Of a DNA stretch of 64,000 bases, positions 28,469-37,937 are shown piece by piece. The notes below the pieces were generated by a model. The model made no database searches, was not told where the DNA came from, and saw only the letters and a list, made by a program, of their open reading frames with translations. Every line of letters begins with the position of its first letter. Within the stretch, counting starts at the first letter, position 1. Source of the stretch: Kangiella shandongensis (GTDB lineage: Bacteria > Pseudomonadota > Gammaproteobacteria > Enterobacterales > Kangiellaceae); contig NZ_JACNML010000005.1 of the NCBI RefSeq assembly GCF_020005365.1, positions 186,001 through 250,000 of the forward strand. The letters run 5' to 3'. The position numbers were made by a program, and so were the translations under genes.

Positions 28469-29278
28469 TTAAATCGAAATTTTGCTGGGAGTCGAGCCCG
28501 ACAGTTGTTTGAAGTCTTTAATTAAGTGGGACTGATCATAAAAGCCTTGAGCATGAGACAACAAACCATGCCCTGGTGTCATATCCAGTTGAGTAAGTTT
28601 TAGTATGTGCTGAAAACGCACAATTTTACTGAAGCTTTTGGGGCTGGCGCCTATGTAGTGCTTAAATAGTCGGCGCAACTGTCTTTGACTAATGCCGGCA
28701 TCTAAATCTTGTGATGTGATGACGGCGCCGCGGTGTTTAAATATCACTTCCAGAGCACGACACAGCCGTGGATCAGATTTCGGTTCAAGTTGTGCAAAAC
28801 GTTGCTTAAAGTAAAGGTTAAACAGTTTGGTAATTTTGCCAAAGCTTGAGCCTGCGGGAGTGGAAAGACGGATAAAGGAAGAAAGCTTTTTATCAATAAG
28901 CTCAAGCGCTAAAGTACGGTTGGTTAACTCATCAGCTCGTAGCTGAAATACCTGCGGGAAGGCCGATGGTTGGAAGCGAATCCCAATGTAACGGAAGGAT
29001 AGAGCAAGGGGAAACTGAGCGAACTGCTGACTGAAACCCATAACAAAGCTTTGTTCAGGGGCGAGTGCGTCAAAGAATATATCAATGCAGCCATCGGCAG
29101 CCACCTTGTAGTCGAATGGCTTTGTCAGTGGCGTCTTTGTGTCTAGTTGCCAGTAGCAATGTATGAACGGCTTTAAGGAAGCATCAGGTGTTAACTCGCG
29201 GTAAGCGATACCGTTATCTGCCTGCTTAATAGCGGGCTGTATCGGTTTGTAGAGTGTGCTGATAACTTCCGAGTTCAT
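28469..29278 (-). CDS. AraC family transcriptional regulator
   Basis: A 269-aa regulator with an N-terminal sensing domain (DUF6597-type, AYRELTPDASLKPFIHCYWQLD) and a C-terminal AraC helix-turn-helix pair (ISQRQLRRLFKHYIGASPKSFSKIVRFQ, AQGFYDQSHLIKDFKQLSG). ATG 29278 is taken as start; a TTG six codons upstream also reads in frame. It may control the VOC gene downstream or the DUF998 gene upstream. Confidence 0.83.
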   Translation of the reverse strand: MNSEVISTLYKPIQPAIKQADNGIAYRELTPDASLKPFIHCYWQLDTKTPLTKPFDYKVAADGCIDIFFDALAPEQSFVMGFSQQFAQFPLALSFRYIGIRFQPSAFPQVFQLRADELTNRTLALELIDKKLSSFIRLSTPAGSSFGKITKLFNLYFKQRFAQLEPKSDPRLCRALEVIFKHRGAVITSQDLDAGISQRQLRRLFKHYIGASPKSFSKIVRFQHILKLTQLDMTPGHGLLSHAQGFYDQSHLIKDFKQLSGSTPSKISI

Positions 29279-29339
29279 AATGGTTGAATATAGCAAATTG
29301 GCTACTGGCTGACGAATGCATGAAAACTATCAACGGCAG

Positions 29340-29960
29340 TTAATGCTTATTATCCAGAGTCCTACTTAAACTCGCTCCGAAATAAATCAGCCAACCGTAA
29401 ATTAGGCTTTCTAAAATACGTTGATAGAGACCAGCTTGAGATAACTCAGGATTTAGGTTCACTAAGGCTAGAGTAGCAAAGATACCAATAGTCATACCGG
29501 TGGCTTTAAAGCTGGTTGTCTTAGTTAGTGGAGTTGCACCAGAGGCTATAACAAACATGGCAAGAATGGCGCAGAAATAACCCGGTAAGGAAACAATGAT
29601 ATGTATATTGTGGGACAGTGTGGGTTCGTCGGCTTCACACTGAAAATCACAGGGGAAAAGCGCAGTCAGACCAAGACTAAGCGCGTAGATGGTGATGAGT
29701 ATTAACCCTGTCAGATTACTTTTGGTTTTTGGCATGACTTTAAAGCAGCAGTAAACAAAGCCGAGGATAAATAGTTCCGTTGGGATGAAGCCAAGGTAAT
29801 TGACGTAGGGACCGTGAGGAGAGCCGGTAGCGCCTAGCTCGCTGATAAATTGTGAGATATGACTATAGTCTGGATAAAAGTAACCGGCGATGATAGTAGT
29901 CGCTGCCAGCCACACGAAACTTAGAATCGGTAACGTGACTAAAAGTCGTTTATAAATCAT
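29340..29960 (-). CDS. DUF998 family membrane protein
   Basis: A 206-aa protein with about six membrane segments. DYSHISQFISELGATGSPHG is the DUF998 hallmark near the N-terminus, and TALFPCDFQCE...LSHNIHIIVSLPGYF the central conserved part. ATG 29960 is chosen because AAGGA lies 8 bases before it, whereas it abuts the ATG at 29969. Function unknown. Confidence 0.78.
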   Translation of the reverse strand: MIYKRLLVTLPILSFVWLAATTIIAGYFYPDYSHISQFISELGATGSPHGPYVNYLGFIPTELFILGFVYCCFKVMPKTKSNLTGLILITIYALSLGLTALFPCDFQCEADEPTLSHNIHIIVSLPGYFCAILAMFVIASGATPLTKTTSFKATGMTIGIFATLALVNLNPELSQAGLYQRILESLIYGWLIYFGASLSRTLDNKH

Positions 29961-29991
29961 TACTGTCATCCTTGAGAGTTTAAACCTATTG

Positions 29992-30399
29992 TTAATCCCA
30001 GCCCGAACAATCCCAAACTTTTTTAACTCTGGCCCAGGTTTCGTCTGTCATACCATTCTGCCATACCCCACCTAATAAAAAAGCAAATTTAGGGTCTTTC
30101 CTGGCTTGCTTTTCAACCTTAGAAATAAATGCCTCATTATTAGTGGCTAAATAATCCTCAAGCGGGCCGGCTGCCAATACTGCAAGTACGGGCATTGGGG
30201 GATCTTTATAAAGAATAGCTAAAATGATGTCCCAAAGTTGTTCGGGTGCACGAATGGTAAGCGATAAAATTAAGTCATCAGCCCAGGCATAGGGTGATTG
30301 TTCTATAACATGAGAAAGGTCATCAATATGCTCATCAAATGGTTTTTCGTTGCCCTTAATAAAGTCATGAGCGATGGTTTCTAATTCAATCTTTGTCAT
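29992..30399 (-). CDS. DUF6869 family protein
   Basis: A 135-aa acidic protein. VLAAGPLEDYLATNNEAFISKVEKQARKDPKFAFLLGGVWQNGMTDETWARVKKVW matches the DUF6869 family as I know it. No catalytic motif is visible. It sits 15 bp before aroE on the same strand. Confidence 0.68.
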   Translation of the reverse strand: MTKIELETIAHDFIKGNEKPFDEHIDDLSHVIEQSPYAWADDLILSLTIRAPEQLWDIILAILYKDPPMPVLAVLAAGPLEDYLATNNEAFISKVEKQARKDPKFAFLLGGVWQNGMTDETWARVKKVWDCSGWD

Positions 30400-30414
30400 A
30401 AAATGAAGCTATTC

Positions 30415-31203
30415 TTATAGCTTGATAGTTGATGTATCAGGATATTGTCCCGTCCATAAACCAAAGGATTCGGCGCCTTGTTCGATCAGCATGCCGAGGC
30501 CGTCAAACTGATGAGAGGTGTATTCCTTGGCGGCTTGTAAGAACTGGCCAGCTTTGTCGCCGTAGTTGAGGTCGTAGGCGATGGCGTCTGCTGCGAAGGT
30601 AACTTGCTGTAGGAACTTGTCGGCGTTAAAACTGACCGAATTGACAATCAGATCAACGGCAATGGCATTGTCATACAGTGTTATCTTGCCTAAGTGTGAT
30701 AAGTCTTTCGCCAGCTGTTCAGCCTTACTTTGAGTTCGGTTAATCAGATAGACCTCAAAGCCGTCAAGCAATAAGGCTTGCGCGATACAACGAGCGACGC
30801 CACCCGCACCAAGCAGTACGGCTCGTTTATGCGCAAAGTCGATGTGGTGGTTTTTTTGTTTATGATAGAGATCGCGTAGAAACCCCATACCGTCAGTGCT
30901 GTCACCGAGAATGCCTTCAGGCGTGTAAACCAGGGTATTAACGCTGTTGGAGTCTTTGGCGCGATCGGTGATTAAATCGGCGTAGTCTAATGCATCCAGC
31001 TTGAAAGGTGCCGTAACGTTAAGGCCTTTTCCACTACTTTGGAAAAAATCGTTAAGCACTCGAGTAAAGCCTTTTTTACTGGGACAGTATTTTGAATACA
31101 CAATATCAATACCGAGCTGCTTGGCAAATTGCCGGTGCAACTGTGGCGACATACTGTGTGAAATAGGGTTGCCAACGACCCCGTAGCGAAGTGGTTTACT
31201 CAT
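30415..31203 (-). CDS. aroE: Shikimate dehydrogenase
   Basis: NADPH-dependent reduction of dehydroshikimate to shikimate. The 262-aa protein has GNPISHSMSP, the catalytic lysine region LNVTAPFKLDA, DSTDGMGFLRDL, the nucleotide-binding LLGAGGVARCIAQAL and NRTQSKAEQLA. The phosphate-selecting NRTxxK motif fits NADP. Confidence 0.95.
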   Translation of the reverse strand: MSKPLRYGVVGNPISHSMSPQLHRQFAKQLGIDIVYSKYCPSKKGFTRVLNDFFQSSGKGLNVTAPFKLDALDYADLITDRAKDSNSVNTLVYTPEGILGDSTDGMGFLRDLYHKQKNHHIDFAHKRAVLLGAGGVARCIAQALLLDGFEVYLINRTQSKAEQLAKDLSHLGKITLYDNAIAVDLIVNSVSFNADKFLQQVTFAADAIAYDLNYGDKAGQFLQAAKEYTSHQFDGLGMLIEQGAESFGLWTGQYPDTSTIKL

Positions 31204-31229
31204 AATCTGATGATGTCTATTAATTCTAT

Positions 31230-32585
31230 TTACTGCATTAGCCCAAAAATAATATACAGCACGATGCTAATACCACCAGCTGTCAAAGCATATGGTAACT
31301 GTGTCTTCACATGATCCAGTAAATCACAACCTGCGGCCAATGATGAAATTACCGTGGTGTCTGAAATCGGTGAAGCATGGTCACCAAAGACAGCGCCGCC
31401 GAGTACAGCCCCCAATACCAGGCTGGGTGAAATCCCTAAGGCCAGGGCTAAAGGGACGGCGATAGGAATTAAAATTCCGAAGGTGCCCCAGGAGGTTCCG
31501 GTGGTAAAGGAGATAAAGCCAGCCAGCACAAAAATAAGAGCCGGTATTAACCATAACGGAATAAAGTCACCCACCGCCTGCGCGACAAATGGTCCTGTCT
31601 CCAGATCGCCCATGGCCGACGATAGCGCAAAAGCGAGTAGAACCAAAGTAACCAAGGGTAATAAGTTGCCAAGGCCTTTAAAGGATTCGGCCATGAGTTC
31701 CTTGGTCGGCTTCTTGGCGTCATAGCGCAGTAACAATAAAGCCAGCAGTGTGGATAAGATGACTGACCATAGTACTGACTCGGAGCCTGAGCCCTGACGT
31801 AAGTCACCTTCACCGGTAATGTACATAAAGGCGAGAATACTGACGACCATAAAAATTAGCGGCAGCAGCATGTAACGTTTCTTGGTGGCTGGTGGTAGTG
31901 AGCGTTCGTTTTCCTGCGGCTCTATCTCACGCTCCATGCTTTTCATGGGGCCATGAACGTTAGTGCTGAGGACGGTGTAGAACACAATCAGGAGGGTGAC
32001 GATGGCGTAGAAATTCAGGCCGATACTGCCCAGCATGACTGATGTCGGATCCTGGACACCGGTCTTTTCGACGTGACCCAGGATGGCGGCCCCCCAGCCA
32101 TTGAGCAAGATTAATACGCTGATTGGGGCACAGGTCGAATCGATGATATAAGCCAGTCGCAGCCGACTCATTTTAAATTTGTCGAATAAGGCTTGCGACG
32201 ACAGGCCGGCGGTTAAGACACTCATATTGGTGTCGATAAAGATAGAACTGCCGAGAATAGTAGGCAACAGACCAGCTTTGCGCTGGTTATTGACCAGACT
32301 GCGGTGGGTCAGCCAATTAACAAAAGCACTAACACCGCCGGAAATCTTGATCAGCTGGATCAAGGCGCCAATCAAGAGGCTGAACATCAGTATTCGGGTG
32401 TTATAGGCGCTGGAAAAGACGCCGATAATACGTTCGACCGTATCGGTAAAAGCATAAACCGGTTTGCCACCAACCAGAATCAGCGAAGCGGTGAAAATAG
32501 CTAACAATAACGCGATGGTCACGTCACGTTTCCAGACGGCAAAAATAATCGCCACCACTGGGGGGAGTATGCTTAACCAGCTCAT
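31230..32585 (-). CDS. Na+/H+ antiporter, NhaC family
   Basis: A 451-aa protein with about 11-12 membrane segments. Conserved segments include GLLPTILGSSIFIDTNMSVLTAG, IDSTCAPISVLILLNGWGA, FISFTTGTSWGTFGILIPIAVPLA and GGAVFGDHASPISDTTVISSLAAGCD, which are diagnostic of NhaC-type antiporters. The ions exchanged cannot be told from sequence. Confidence 0.87.
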   Translation of the reverse strand: MSWLSILPPVVAIIFAVWKRDVTIALLLAIFTASLILVGGKPVYAFTDTVERIIGVFSSAYNTRILMFSLLIGALIQLIKISGGVSAFVNWLTHRSLVNNQRKAGLLPTILGSSIFIDTNMSVLTAGLSSQALFDKFKMSRLRLAYIIDSTCAPISVLILLNGWGAAILGHVEKTGVQDPTSVMLGSIGLNFYAIVTLLIVFYTVLSTNVHGPMKSMEREIEPQENERSLPPATKKRYMLLPLIFMVVSILAFMYITGEGDLRQGSGSESVLWSVILSTLLALLLLRYDAKKPTKELMAESFKGLGNLLPLVTLVLLAFALSSAMGDLETGPFVAQAVGDFIPLWLIPALIFVLAGFISFTTGTSWGTFGILIPIAVPLALALGISPSLVLGAVLGGAVFGDHASPISDTTVISSLAAGCDLLDHVKTQLPYALTAGGISIVLYIIFGLMQ

Positions 32586-32690
32586 AGAGTTATTTTATTT
32601 ATGTTAGACTAACGCTTAGAGCGATCGTCAGAGTTATTGTCAAAAAGTATGGTCGAAAAAGCACCTTATAGTAATCGGTCAACAAATTCA

Positions 32691-32909
32691 ATGAAGCAAA
32701 AATCGACACCAAAACGTTTTGTCGCGGGCGCTAAGTGCCCCAACTGTCAGCAGATGGACACGATCGTCTGTTATTACGAAGACGAAGTCTTTGTGCGCGA
32801 GTGTGTGGAGTGTGACTTTGTAGAAAGGATTACCGATGAGTTGGCAGCAGAAGAAAAGCCGAAGGATGCTGTCACTCCGGCTCAGATTATCAAAATAAAA
32901 GAGCTTTAA
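32691..32909 (+). CDS. yheV: YheV family putative metal-binding protein
   Basis: A 72-aa protein with two Cys-x2-Cys pairs, AKCPNCQQMD and ECVECDF, as in YheV (DUF2387), a zinc-ribbon-like protein of unknown role. ATG 32691 gives the family's usual length; in-frame starts at 32649 (ATG) and 32637 (TTG) would add up to 18 residues without homology. No start has a good ribosome binding site. Confidence 0.77.
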   Translation: MKQKSTPKRFVAGAKCPNCQQMDTIVCYYEDEVFVRECVECDFVERITDELAAEEKPKDAVTPAQIIKIKEL

Positions 32910-34138
32910 TCCTGCTCCGTTTCCGGCTCTAATTCGGGGAGTAACGCCTTATCCTGAGGTTGGATTAAGCTCACCAGTCCGCGCTCATACTCTTGTTGCT
33001 CCTGAATTGGATGCCCCAATGCAGCATAGGCCTGGCCGAGATAATAATGGGCTTCGGCAGTGGCTTTTTGCTGAATACTCTGTTCGAGGTAACTTTTGGC
33101 CTTACCCCACAATTGTGCCTGTAACGACAACTTGCCCAGAGTGGTGAGTAAAGTGGTATTGTGCGGTTTTCGTTTTAGCCAATTTTCTGCCGTGGCCAGA
33201 GTTCGTGCCGGTTCCTGACTTTTGATTGAACCGTATAGCTGTGCCAGCGGCTCCTGCCATTCATGTTTCATGGCATCTTTGATGTGCAGTTCGAGCTGAT
33301 CAAACTGCTGTTGCTCGGCCAGAACTTCTGCATAAACGAGTTGTAATTGAGGCTGGTTACGAAGCGATTTCGACAGTTTTAACCAGGTATCGTTAACTGC
33401 CTGCAGTCCTTCACGTTGAGCCTGTAACTGTATAAATTCGGACCAGGCATTGATTTCAATCTGGTCGATAGCCTGTGGCTGAAAAACGCGGTACTTACGT
33501 AACTTGGGTAATAGTTCAATGACCTGCTCCCAGTCACCCAATCGCGTGTATAGCTGATTCAGTAGTTTTAAAACGTAGGGATGATGCGGTGACATATTGC
33601 GCAAGTGGCTCAAGGTAGCGAGCGCCTGTTCGTACTGGCGATGCTGAATCTGTAGCTGTGCTTGAGTTAACCCGATGGCGATATGCGCATCCGGTTCGGC
33701 TTTGGCCGCGGCCTGCAAGTAACTATCACGATTTTTATCATCGTCCTGCTCCTGCGCTGCGCGAGCCGCCGCCAGATAGTTTATCAGTTTGGTATCACGA
33801 AACTTGGCGCCTTTAATCAGCAGACCTTCGGCCGTTTTCCAGTGACCTTCAGCCAAAGCAATCATGCCGTCGATGGTCTGCTGTCTTGCTTTACGTAAGT
33901 TGCGATCACCGAACCAGCCTACGGTCAGGTTGCTGGTTTGGAAGATATAGCGGAGCAACAGCCATAACATCCACAGCGCCAGTAAAGCTAACAGCAGAAG
34001 GCCTATGGCGGCGTTATTTTTAAATTCTATGGCCGTCTGATCGAAGACAATATAGGTAGAGCCAGGAACATTACTGATTAGCGGACCAAGGATCAGTCCA
34101 CCAAACAGAGCGAGCAGGATGACCCATTTCAGTTTCAT
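32906..34138 (-). CDS. hemY: HemY family protein
   Basis: A 410-aa inner-membrane protein with two N-terminal membrane segments (about 2-20 and 43-65), the HemY_N pattern LRKARQQTIDGMIALAEGHWKTAEGLLIKGA, and tetratricopeptide-like helices to the C-terminus. It is found with heme genes in gammaproteobacteria but is not the Gram-positive HemY oxidase. It overlaps hemX by 4 bp. Confidence 0.9.
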   Translation of the reverse strand: MKLKWVILLALFGGLILGPLISNVPGSTYIVFDQTAIEFKNNAAIGLLLLALLALWMLWLLLRYIFQTSNLTVGWFGDRNLRKARQQTIDGMIALAEGHWKTAEGLLIKGAKFRDTKLINYLAAARAAQEQDDDKNRDSYLQAAAKAEPDAHIAIGLTQAQLQIQHRQYEQALATLSHLRNMSPHHPYVLKLLNQLYTRLGDWEQVIELLPKLRKYRVFQPQAIDQIEINAWSEFIQLQAQREGLQAVNDTWLKLSKSLRNQPQLQLVYAEVLAEQQQFDQLELHIKDAMKHEWQEPLAQLYGSIKSQEPARTLATAENWLKRKPHNTTLLTTLGKLSLQAQLWGKAKSYLEQSIQQKATAEAHYYLGQAYAALGHPIQEQQEYERGLVSLIQPQDKALLPELEPETEQD

Positions 34139-35406
34139 GTTGATGGCTCCTCTGCTGCTTGGGCTGGCTCTTCAGCAGACGCCTTATCTTCTGGCGTTTC
34201 CTGCTGCAACCAGCTATTAACCTTTTGCTGCGATAGTTCGCTGATTAGCTGGAACGAATCCAGAGATGCTGGCAAGTCCAGTTCGACCGATTCATTAAGC
34301 AGTTCGTCCAGCTGTTGCTGGAAAGCCGAAGTACTGGCAGGCTTTTGCTTAAAATAGTCGCTGACCCAACCTTTGACCTGTTCAAGGTTTGCTTGATATA
34401 GCGCCTGATTATTTTGCAGGGCGGCCAGTTGTGCCGTTTGTAGATTTAAAGCGATATTCTCACGTAACAGATGAGCTTTCTGCGGGCTGATAAAAGGCCG
34501 TACCGACTCTTCAAAGTGGTGTACGGTGTAGTACTTGCTGGCGGCTTCCGTTACCGAGTTTTTGAAGTGCTGCCAGCTGGAGATATCAGTAGTGGCATCT
34601 GACTCGGAAGTTTGTTCTGGCTTTGAATCGAGTTGGACACTGGCGAGTTCAAGCTGGTTAATGTCATCTTTTAATGTCTCTAGCGCTATGGCAATACCTT
34701 CAATATCGAGATTACCGCTGCCACGAATGGCATTGATATCGCTGCTGATGGCCTGACGCAGCGTGGTGTAGGAGCCGTTGTTAAGCTCGGCAATCAGATC
34801 ATCGGCTGCTTTCAGCAACGCAATGATAGATGCGGCATCATTGGTGAAGTTGAGTTTATGCGAGGCTTCACGTAGCAGGTATTCGGCTTCGTTAAATAGC
34901 CAGTCCTGTTGTTTATCGGAAGTTTGTGCCTGAATTTTGCGTTGTGTAGTGTGCAGCTGCTGCTGTAACTGTTCAATGCGGACCTGGCTTTGCGACAGGG
35001 CATTGTTCATCTTTTCCAGCTCTTGTGACTGTTGCTGCAATGAGCGATCCAGATGTTGTTGTTGCTTCTCTAACTGCGATTGCAGTTGGTCGACCTGATC
35101 GGCTTTTTGGCTGTTAGTCTGGTACTGCTGCCACTTTTGCCAGCCGAAATAAATAGCGTAGGCTATGGCTGCCAGTACGATAAGAAGGACGAACCACTTT
35201 ATTGCCTTAACACCACCGTTGGAGTTATCGGACTGACTTGCCTGTGGCTGAGATGACTCACCCTCTGGTTCTTCGCTTTCAAATGCCGAGTCGGCGGCCG
35301 CTTCGTCAAAATCGACCTGTGTCTCCGGTTTGCTGGAGTCTGACTGACCGTTATCCTCTTTTGAGGCGTCAGTGGATGTGATCTCTTTATCCTTTTCGCT
35401 CATCAA
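34135..35406 (-). CDS. hemX: HemX family protein (uroporphyrinogen-III C-methyltransferase-like annotation)
   Basis: A 423-aa single-pass membrane protein. An acidic Ser/Glu/Gln-rich N-terminus (1-65) precedes a membrane segment (about 68-89), a long coiled coil (about 95-165, Gln-rich), and a periplasmic HemX domain (QDWLFNEAEYLLREASHKLNF). It is not a methyltransferase despite the database name. It is between hemD and hemY in the heme operon. Confidence 0.9.
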   Translation of the reverse strand: MMSEKDKEITSTDASKEDNGQSDSSKPETQVDFDEAAADSAFESEEPEGESSQPQASQSDNSNGGVKAIKWFVLLIVLAAIAYAIYFGWQKWQQYQTNSQKADQVDQLQSQLEKQQQHLDRSLQQQSQELEKMNNALSQSQVRIEQLQQQLHTTQRKIQAQTSDKQQDWLFNEAEYLLREASHKLNFTNDAASIIALLKAADDLIAELNNGSYTTLRQAISSDINAIRGSGNLDIEGIAIALETLKDDINQLELASVQLDSKPEQTSESDATTDISSWQHFKNSVTEAASKYYTVHHFEESVRPFISPQKAHLLRENIALNLQTAQLAALQNNQALYQANLEQVKGWVSDYFKQKPASTSAFQQQLDELLNESVELDLPASLDSFQLISELSQQKVNSWLQQETPEDKASAEEPAQAAEEPST

Positions 35407-35446
35407 TGATGTCTCTCATCTGTTAACTATAGCCTTCATTATGGCG

Positions 35447-36190
35447 CTAAGTTACGTCATTTCGCCACAAAATGCAGGTTTTTATTAGTTCGGAATTTGC
35501 TGCACTGTTCGCAGTATAACAATTTGTGTAGCCCAGTTGTCGAGCTTTATTGCAGATCCGCTCGCTGCCGGCAATGATTGTGGGCAGTATAGAGCTTGGT
35601 TGTGCTTTCAATTGCTTATCGGCAAGCTCCAATAATTGGCCACTGGTTACAACGACGGCACTCTGCTCAGTCAATGATGGTAGGCGTAAATCGGTTTCCA
35701 CGCGCCGATAAACCGGTAAAATGTGTAACGTCTCGTCGGTAAAGAATTGCTGTAGCAGCTGACGCCCCTGATTGCCACGAATCAGGCAGGTGGGTTGTTG
35801 CTCCAGTCGCTGCTGCTGGATGAGCTGAATCATACCTTCACTATCGGGCGTGGCCGGTATCATCGCTTTAAAGCCAAACGATTGAAGCGCCTGCGCTGTG
35901 GCAGGCCCCACTGCGATGAGGCGCTTGCTCTGGCTTGCGGTTTGTAGTGTCTCCAGCTGCTCTGGTTTTAGGCTATTGAAGCAAAAGTTAACCGCCTGAC
36001 GACTGACAAAGATCCAGGTATCGCAACCAGTCAGCAATTCAATACGTTGTTGGTCGCTATAGGAGTCATCAGCTTTAAAGTCAATTAAAGGGCTGTGTAC
36101 AGCAGTAAAGTCGTTACTTTCAAGCTGTAGACACAGCTCATCGCCATAGGGCGATGGCCGTGTGACGATAACCTGTAATGGAGCCTTCAC
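35447..36190 (-). CDS. hemD: Uroporphyrinogen-III synthase
   Basis: A 247-aa HemD that cyclises hydroxymethylbilane with D-ring inversion. Despite weak family conservation it shows VTRPSPYGDELCLQLE, DTWIFVSRQAVNF, AVGPATAQALQSFG and LIRGNQGRQLL. It follows hemC by 3 bp, the standard order. Confidence 0.9.
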   Translation of the reverse strand: MKAPLQVIVTRPSPYGDELCLQLESNDFTAVHSPLIDFKADDSYSDQQRIELLTGCDTWIFVSRQAVNFCFNSLKPEQLETLQTASQSKRLIAVGPATAQALQSFGFKAMIPATPDSEGMIQLIQQQRLEQQPTCLIRGNQGRQLLQQFFTDETLHILPVYRRVETDLRLPSLTEQSAVVVTSGQLLELADKQLKAQPSSILPTIIAGSERICNKARQLGYTNCYTANSAANSELIKTCILWRNDVT

Positions 36191-36193
36191 GGA

Positions 36194-37126
36194 CTAGGCT
36201 CCAGCCTCACCGAGTGCTGCAATCATTTCCTTGGCACCTTGCTCAAGTAAAGACTGTGCTACTGTCTGACCGATGTTTTCTGCAGTTTCAACAGGACCGT
36301 CTGCCGAGGCTTCGATCATCTGGTTATCAATACCGCCGACTAAGGCGCGGAGCGACAGGATGCCATCGGTCACCGTGGAGAAAGCAGCGATAGGGACGGA
36401 GCAGCTGGCTTGCAGGGTTTCGGTAATGACGCGTTCGGCTTTGACCCGCTGCGCGGTTTCGTCGTCCTGCAATGGGGCGAGCAGGGCATCCAGTTCCGCA
36501 TCATCGCTACGAGCTTCGATTCCGACCGCGCCCTGACCGGGAGCGGGCAGCAACTGCTCTGGCGCAAAGTGACTGGCGATACGCTCTGCCAGGCCGAGAC
36601 GGATCAGACCGGCCGAGGCCAGAATAATAGCGTCGTACTGACCCATATCCAGTTTTGATAAACGGGTTCCAACGTTGCCTCGCAGATCGGTAATCTTCAG
36701 ATCCGGGCGTAATGCCATGATCTGTACCTTACGGCGCAGGCTTGAGGTACCGACCGTTGCGCCCTGTGGTAAGTCTTCCAGAGAGCGATAATCGTTAGAC
36801 ACGAAGGCATCACTCGGATCTTCACGCTCACAAATAACTTTCAGTTCCAGACCATCTGGGAACCGGTAGGGCACATCCTTCATCGAGTGCACGGCGATAT
36901 CGGCACGATCTTCCAGCATGGCCTGTTCCAGTTCTTTGACGAACAACCCCTTACCACCAATTTTGCTCAGAGGCGTACCGAGAATTTTATCGCCTTTGGT
37001 GGTCATGGGAACCAGTTCAACACTTAAATCAGGGTGGAGCTGGTGCAGGCGCTGTTGAATGAATTCGGCTTGCCATAACGCCAGGGGACTTTGGCGGGTG
37101 GCGATACGTAGGGTCGTTTTACTCAT
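36194..37126 (-). CDS. hemC: Porphobilinogen deaminase (hydroxymethylbilane synthase)
   Basis: Polymerises four porphobilinogens. The 310-aa protein has [61 protein letters not shown] with the substrate-binding arginines, and the dipyrromethane-attachment cysteine in [11 protein letters not shown]. It is downstream of algR as in Pseudomonas. Confidence 0.97.
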   Translation of the reverse strand: MSKTTLRIATRQSPLALWQAEFIQQRLHQLHPDLSVELVPMTTKGDKILGTPLSKIGGKGLFVKELEQAMLEDRADIAVHSMKDVPYRFPDGLELKVICEREDPSDAFVSNDYRSLEDLPQGATVGTSSLRRKVQIMALRPDLKITDLRGNVGTRLSKLDMGQYDAIILASAGLIRLGLAERIASHFAPEQLLPAPGQGAVGIEARSDDAELDALLAPLQDDETAQRVKAERVITETLQASCSVPIAAFSTVTDGILSLRALVGGIDNQMIEASADGPVETAENIGQTVAQSLLEQGAKEMIAALGEAGA

Positions 37127-37218
37127 AAGGTACAGGTCGCTCTGGACAAGGGATTACTGTTAAATTTGGAGGCAAGTTTAGCATAAATGGTACGCCATTA
37201 GCTTCGGTTTTGCTGCTT

Positions 37219-37914
37219 TTAGTCGGTGCTGGATTGTAAAAACTGTCGTGCCTCCGCCTGATGTCGTCGGCTGATAACCGGCCTGAAGTTGCTGTGACGG
37301 AGCAGGGCGACACACTGTCCATTATCCTGCTCGACACCATAAAAATACTGGCGGTTAACCAGCGTTGAGCGGTGGATGCGTAGAAAGATATTCGGATAAC
37401 GTTGTTCCAGTTCTTTCAGGCTTTCGCTGCTGAGCAGGGTGTGATCCTGTAGGTGAATCTCGACGTACTTTTGGTCCGAATGCAGGCAGACGATGTTCTT
37501 CAATAACACCTGACGCACTGTTTCGCGCTCACGTACTGTAATAAAGGACTCATCCTGCTGAAAGTTCATGATCTTGCCCAAGGCTTTGTTTAAACGTTCT
37601 TTACGGATGGGTTTCAGTAGATAGTCGGTGGCATTGACGTCGAAGGCTTCCAGGGCATACTGATCATAGGCGGTAGTGAAAATGATGTGCAGTTGCGGGT
37701 AATCCTGACTCAGCACGCGCGCCAGTTCGACACCGCCCATGACGGGCATGGAAATGTCGAGGAACGCGAGCTGTGGCTGTTGCTGCTGAATTTTACTCAA
37801 GGCTTCTTCGCCATTACTTGCTTCAGCGACAATGTCCACATTTGGGTAGTCTGCCAGCAGACGGCGTATACGTTCTCGGGCAGGCTGTTCATCATCAACT
37901 ATTATGGTTTTCAT
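37219..37914 (-). CDS. algR: LytTR-type response regulator (AlgR-like)
   Basis: A 231-aa regulator. The receiver domain has the phospho-acceptor Asp in LAFLDISMPVMGG and Lys in LLKPIRKERL; the C-terminal LytTR DNA-binding domain has ERYPNIFLRIHRSTLVNRQYF. It is 23 bp downstream of its presumed sensor kinase and upstream of hemC, the Pseudomonas algZ-algR-hemC order. Targets are unknown here. Confidence 0.9.
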   Translation of the reverse strand: MKTIIVDDEQPARERIRRLLADYPNVDIVAEASNGEEALSKIQQQQPQLAFLDISMPVMGGVELARVLSQDYPQLHIIFTTAYDQYALEAFDVNATDYLLKPIRKERLNKALGKIMNFQQDESFITVRERETVRQVLLKNIVCLHSDQKYVEIHLQDHTLLSSESLKELEQRYPNIFLRIHRSTLVNRQYFYGVEQDNGQCVALLRHSNFRPVISRRHQAEARQFLQSSTD

Positions 37915-37937
37915 AGCTCTATTTCTTATCGTCAGTC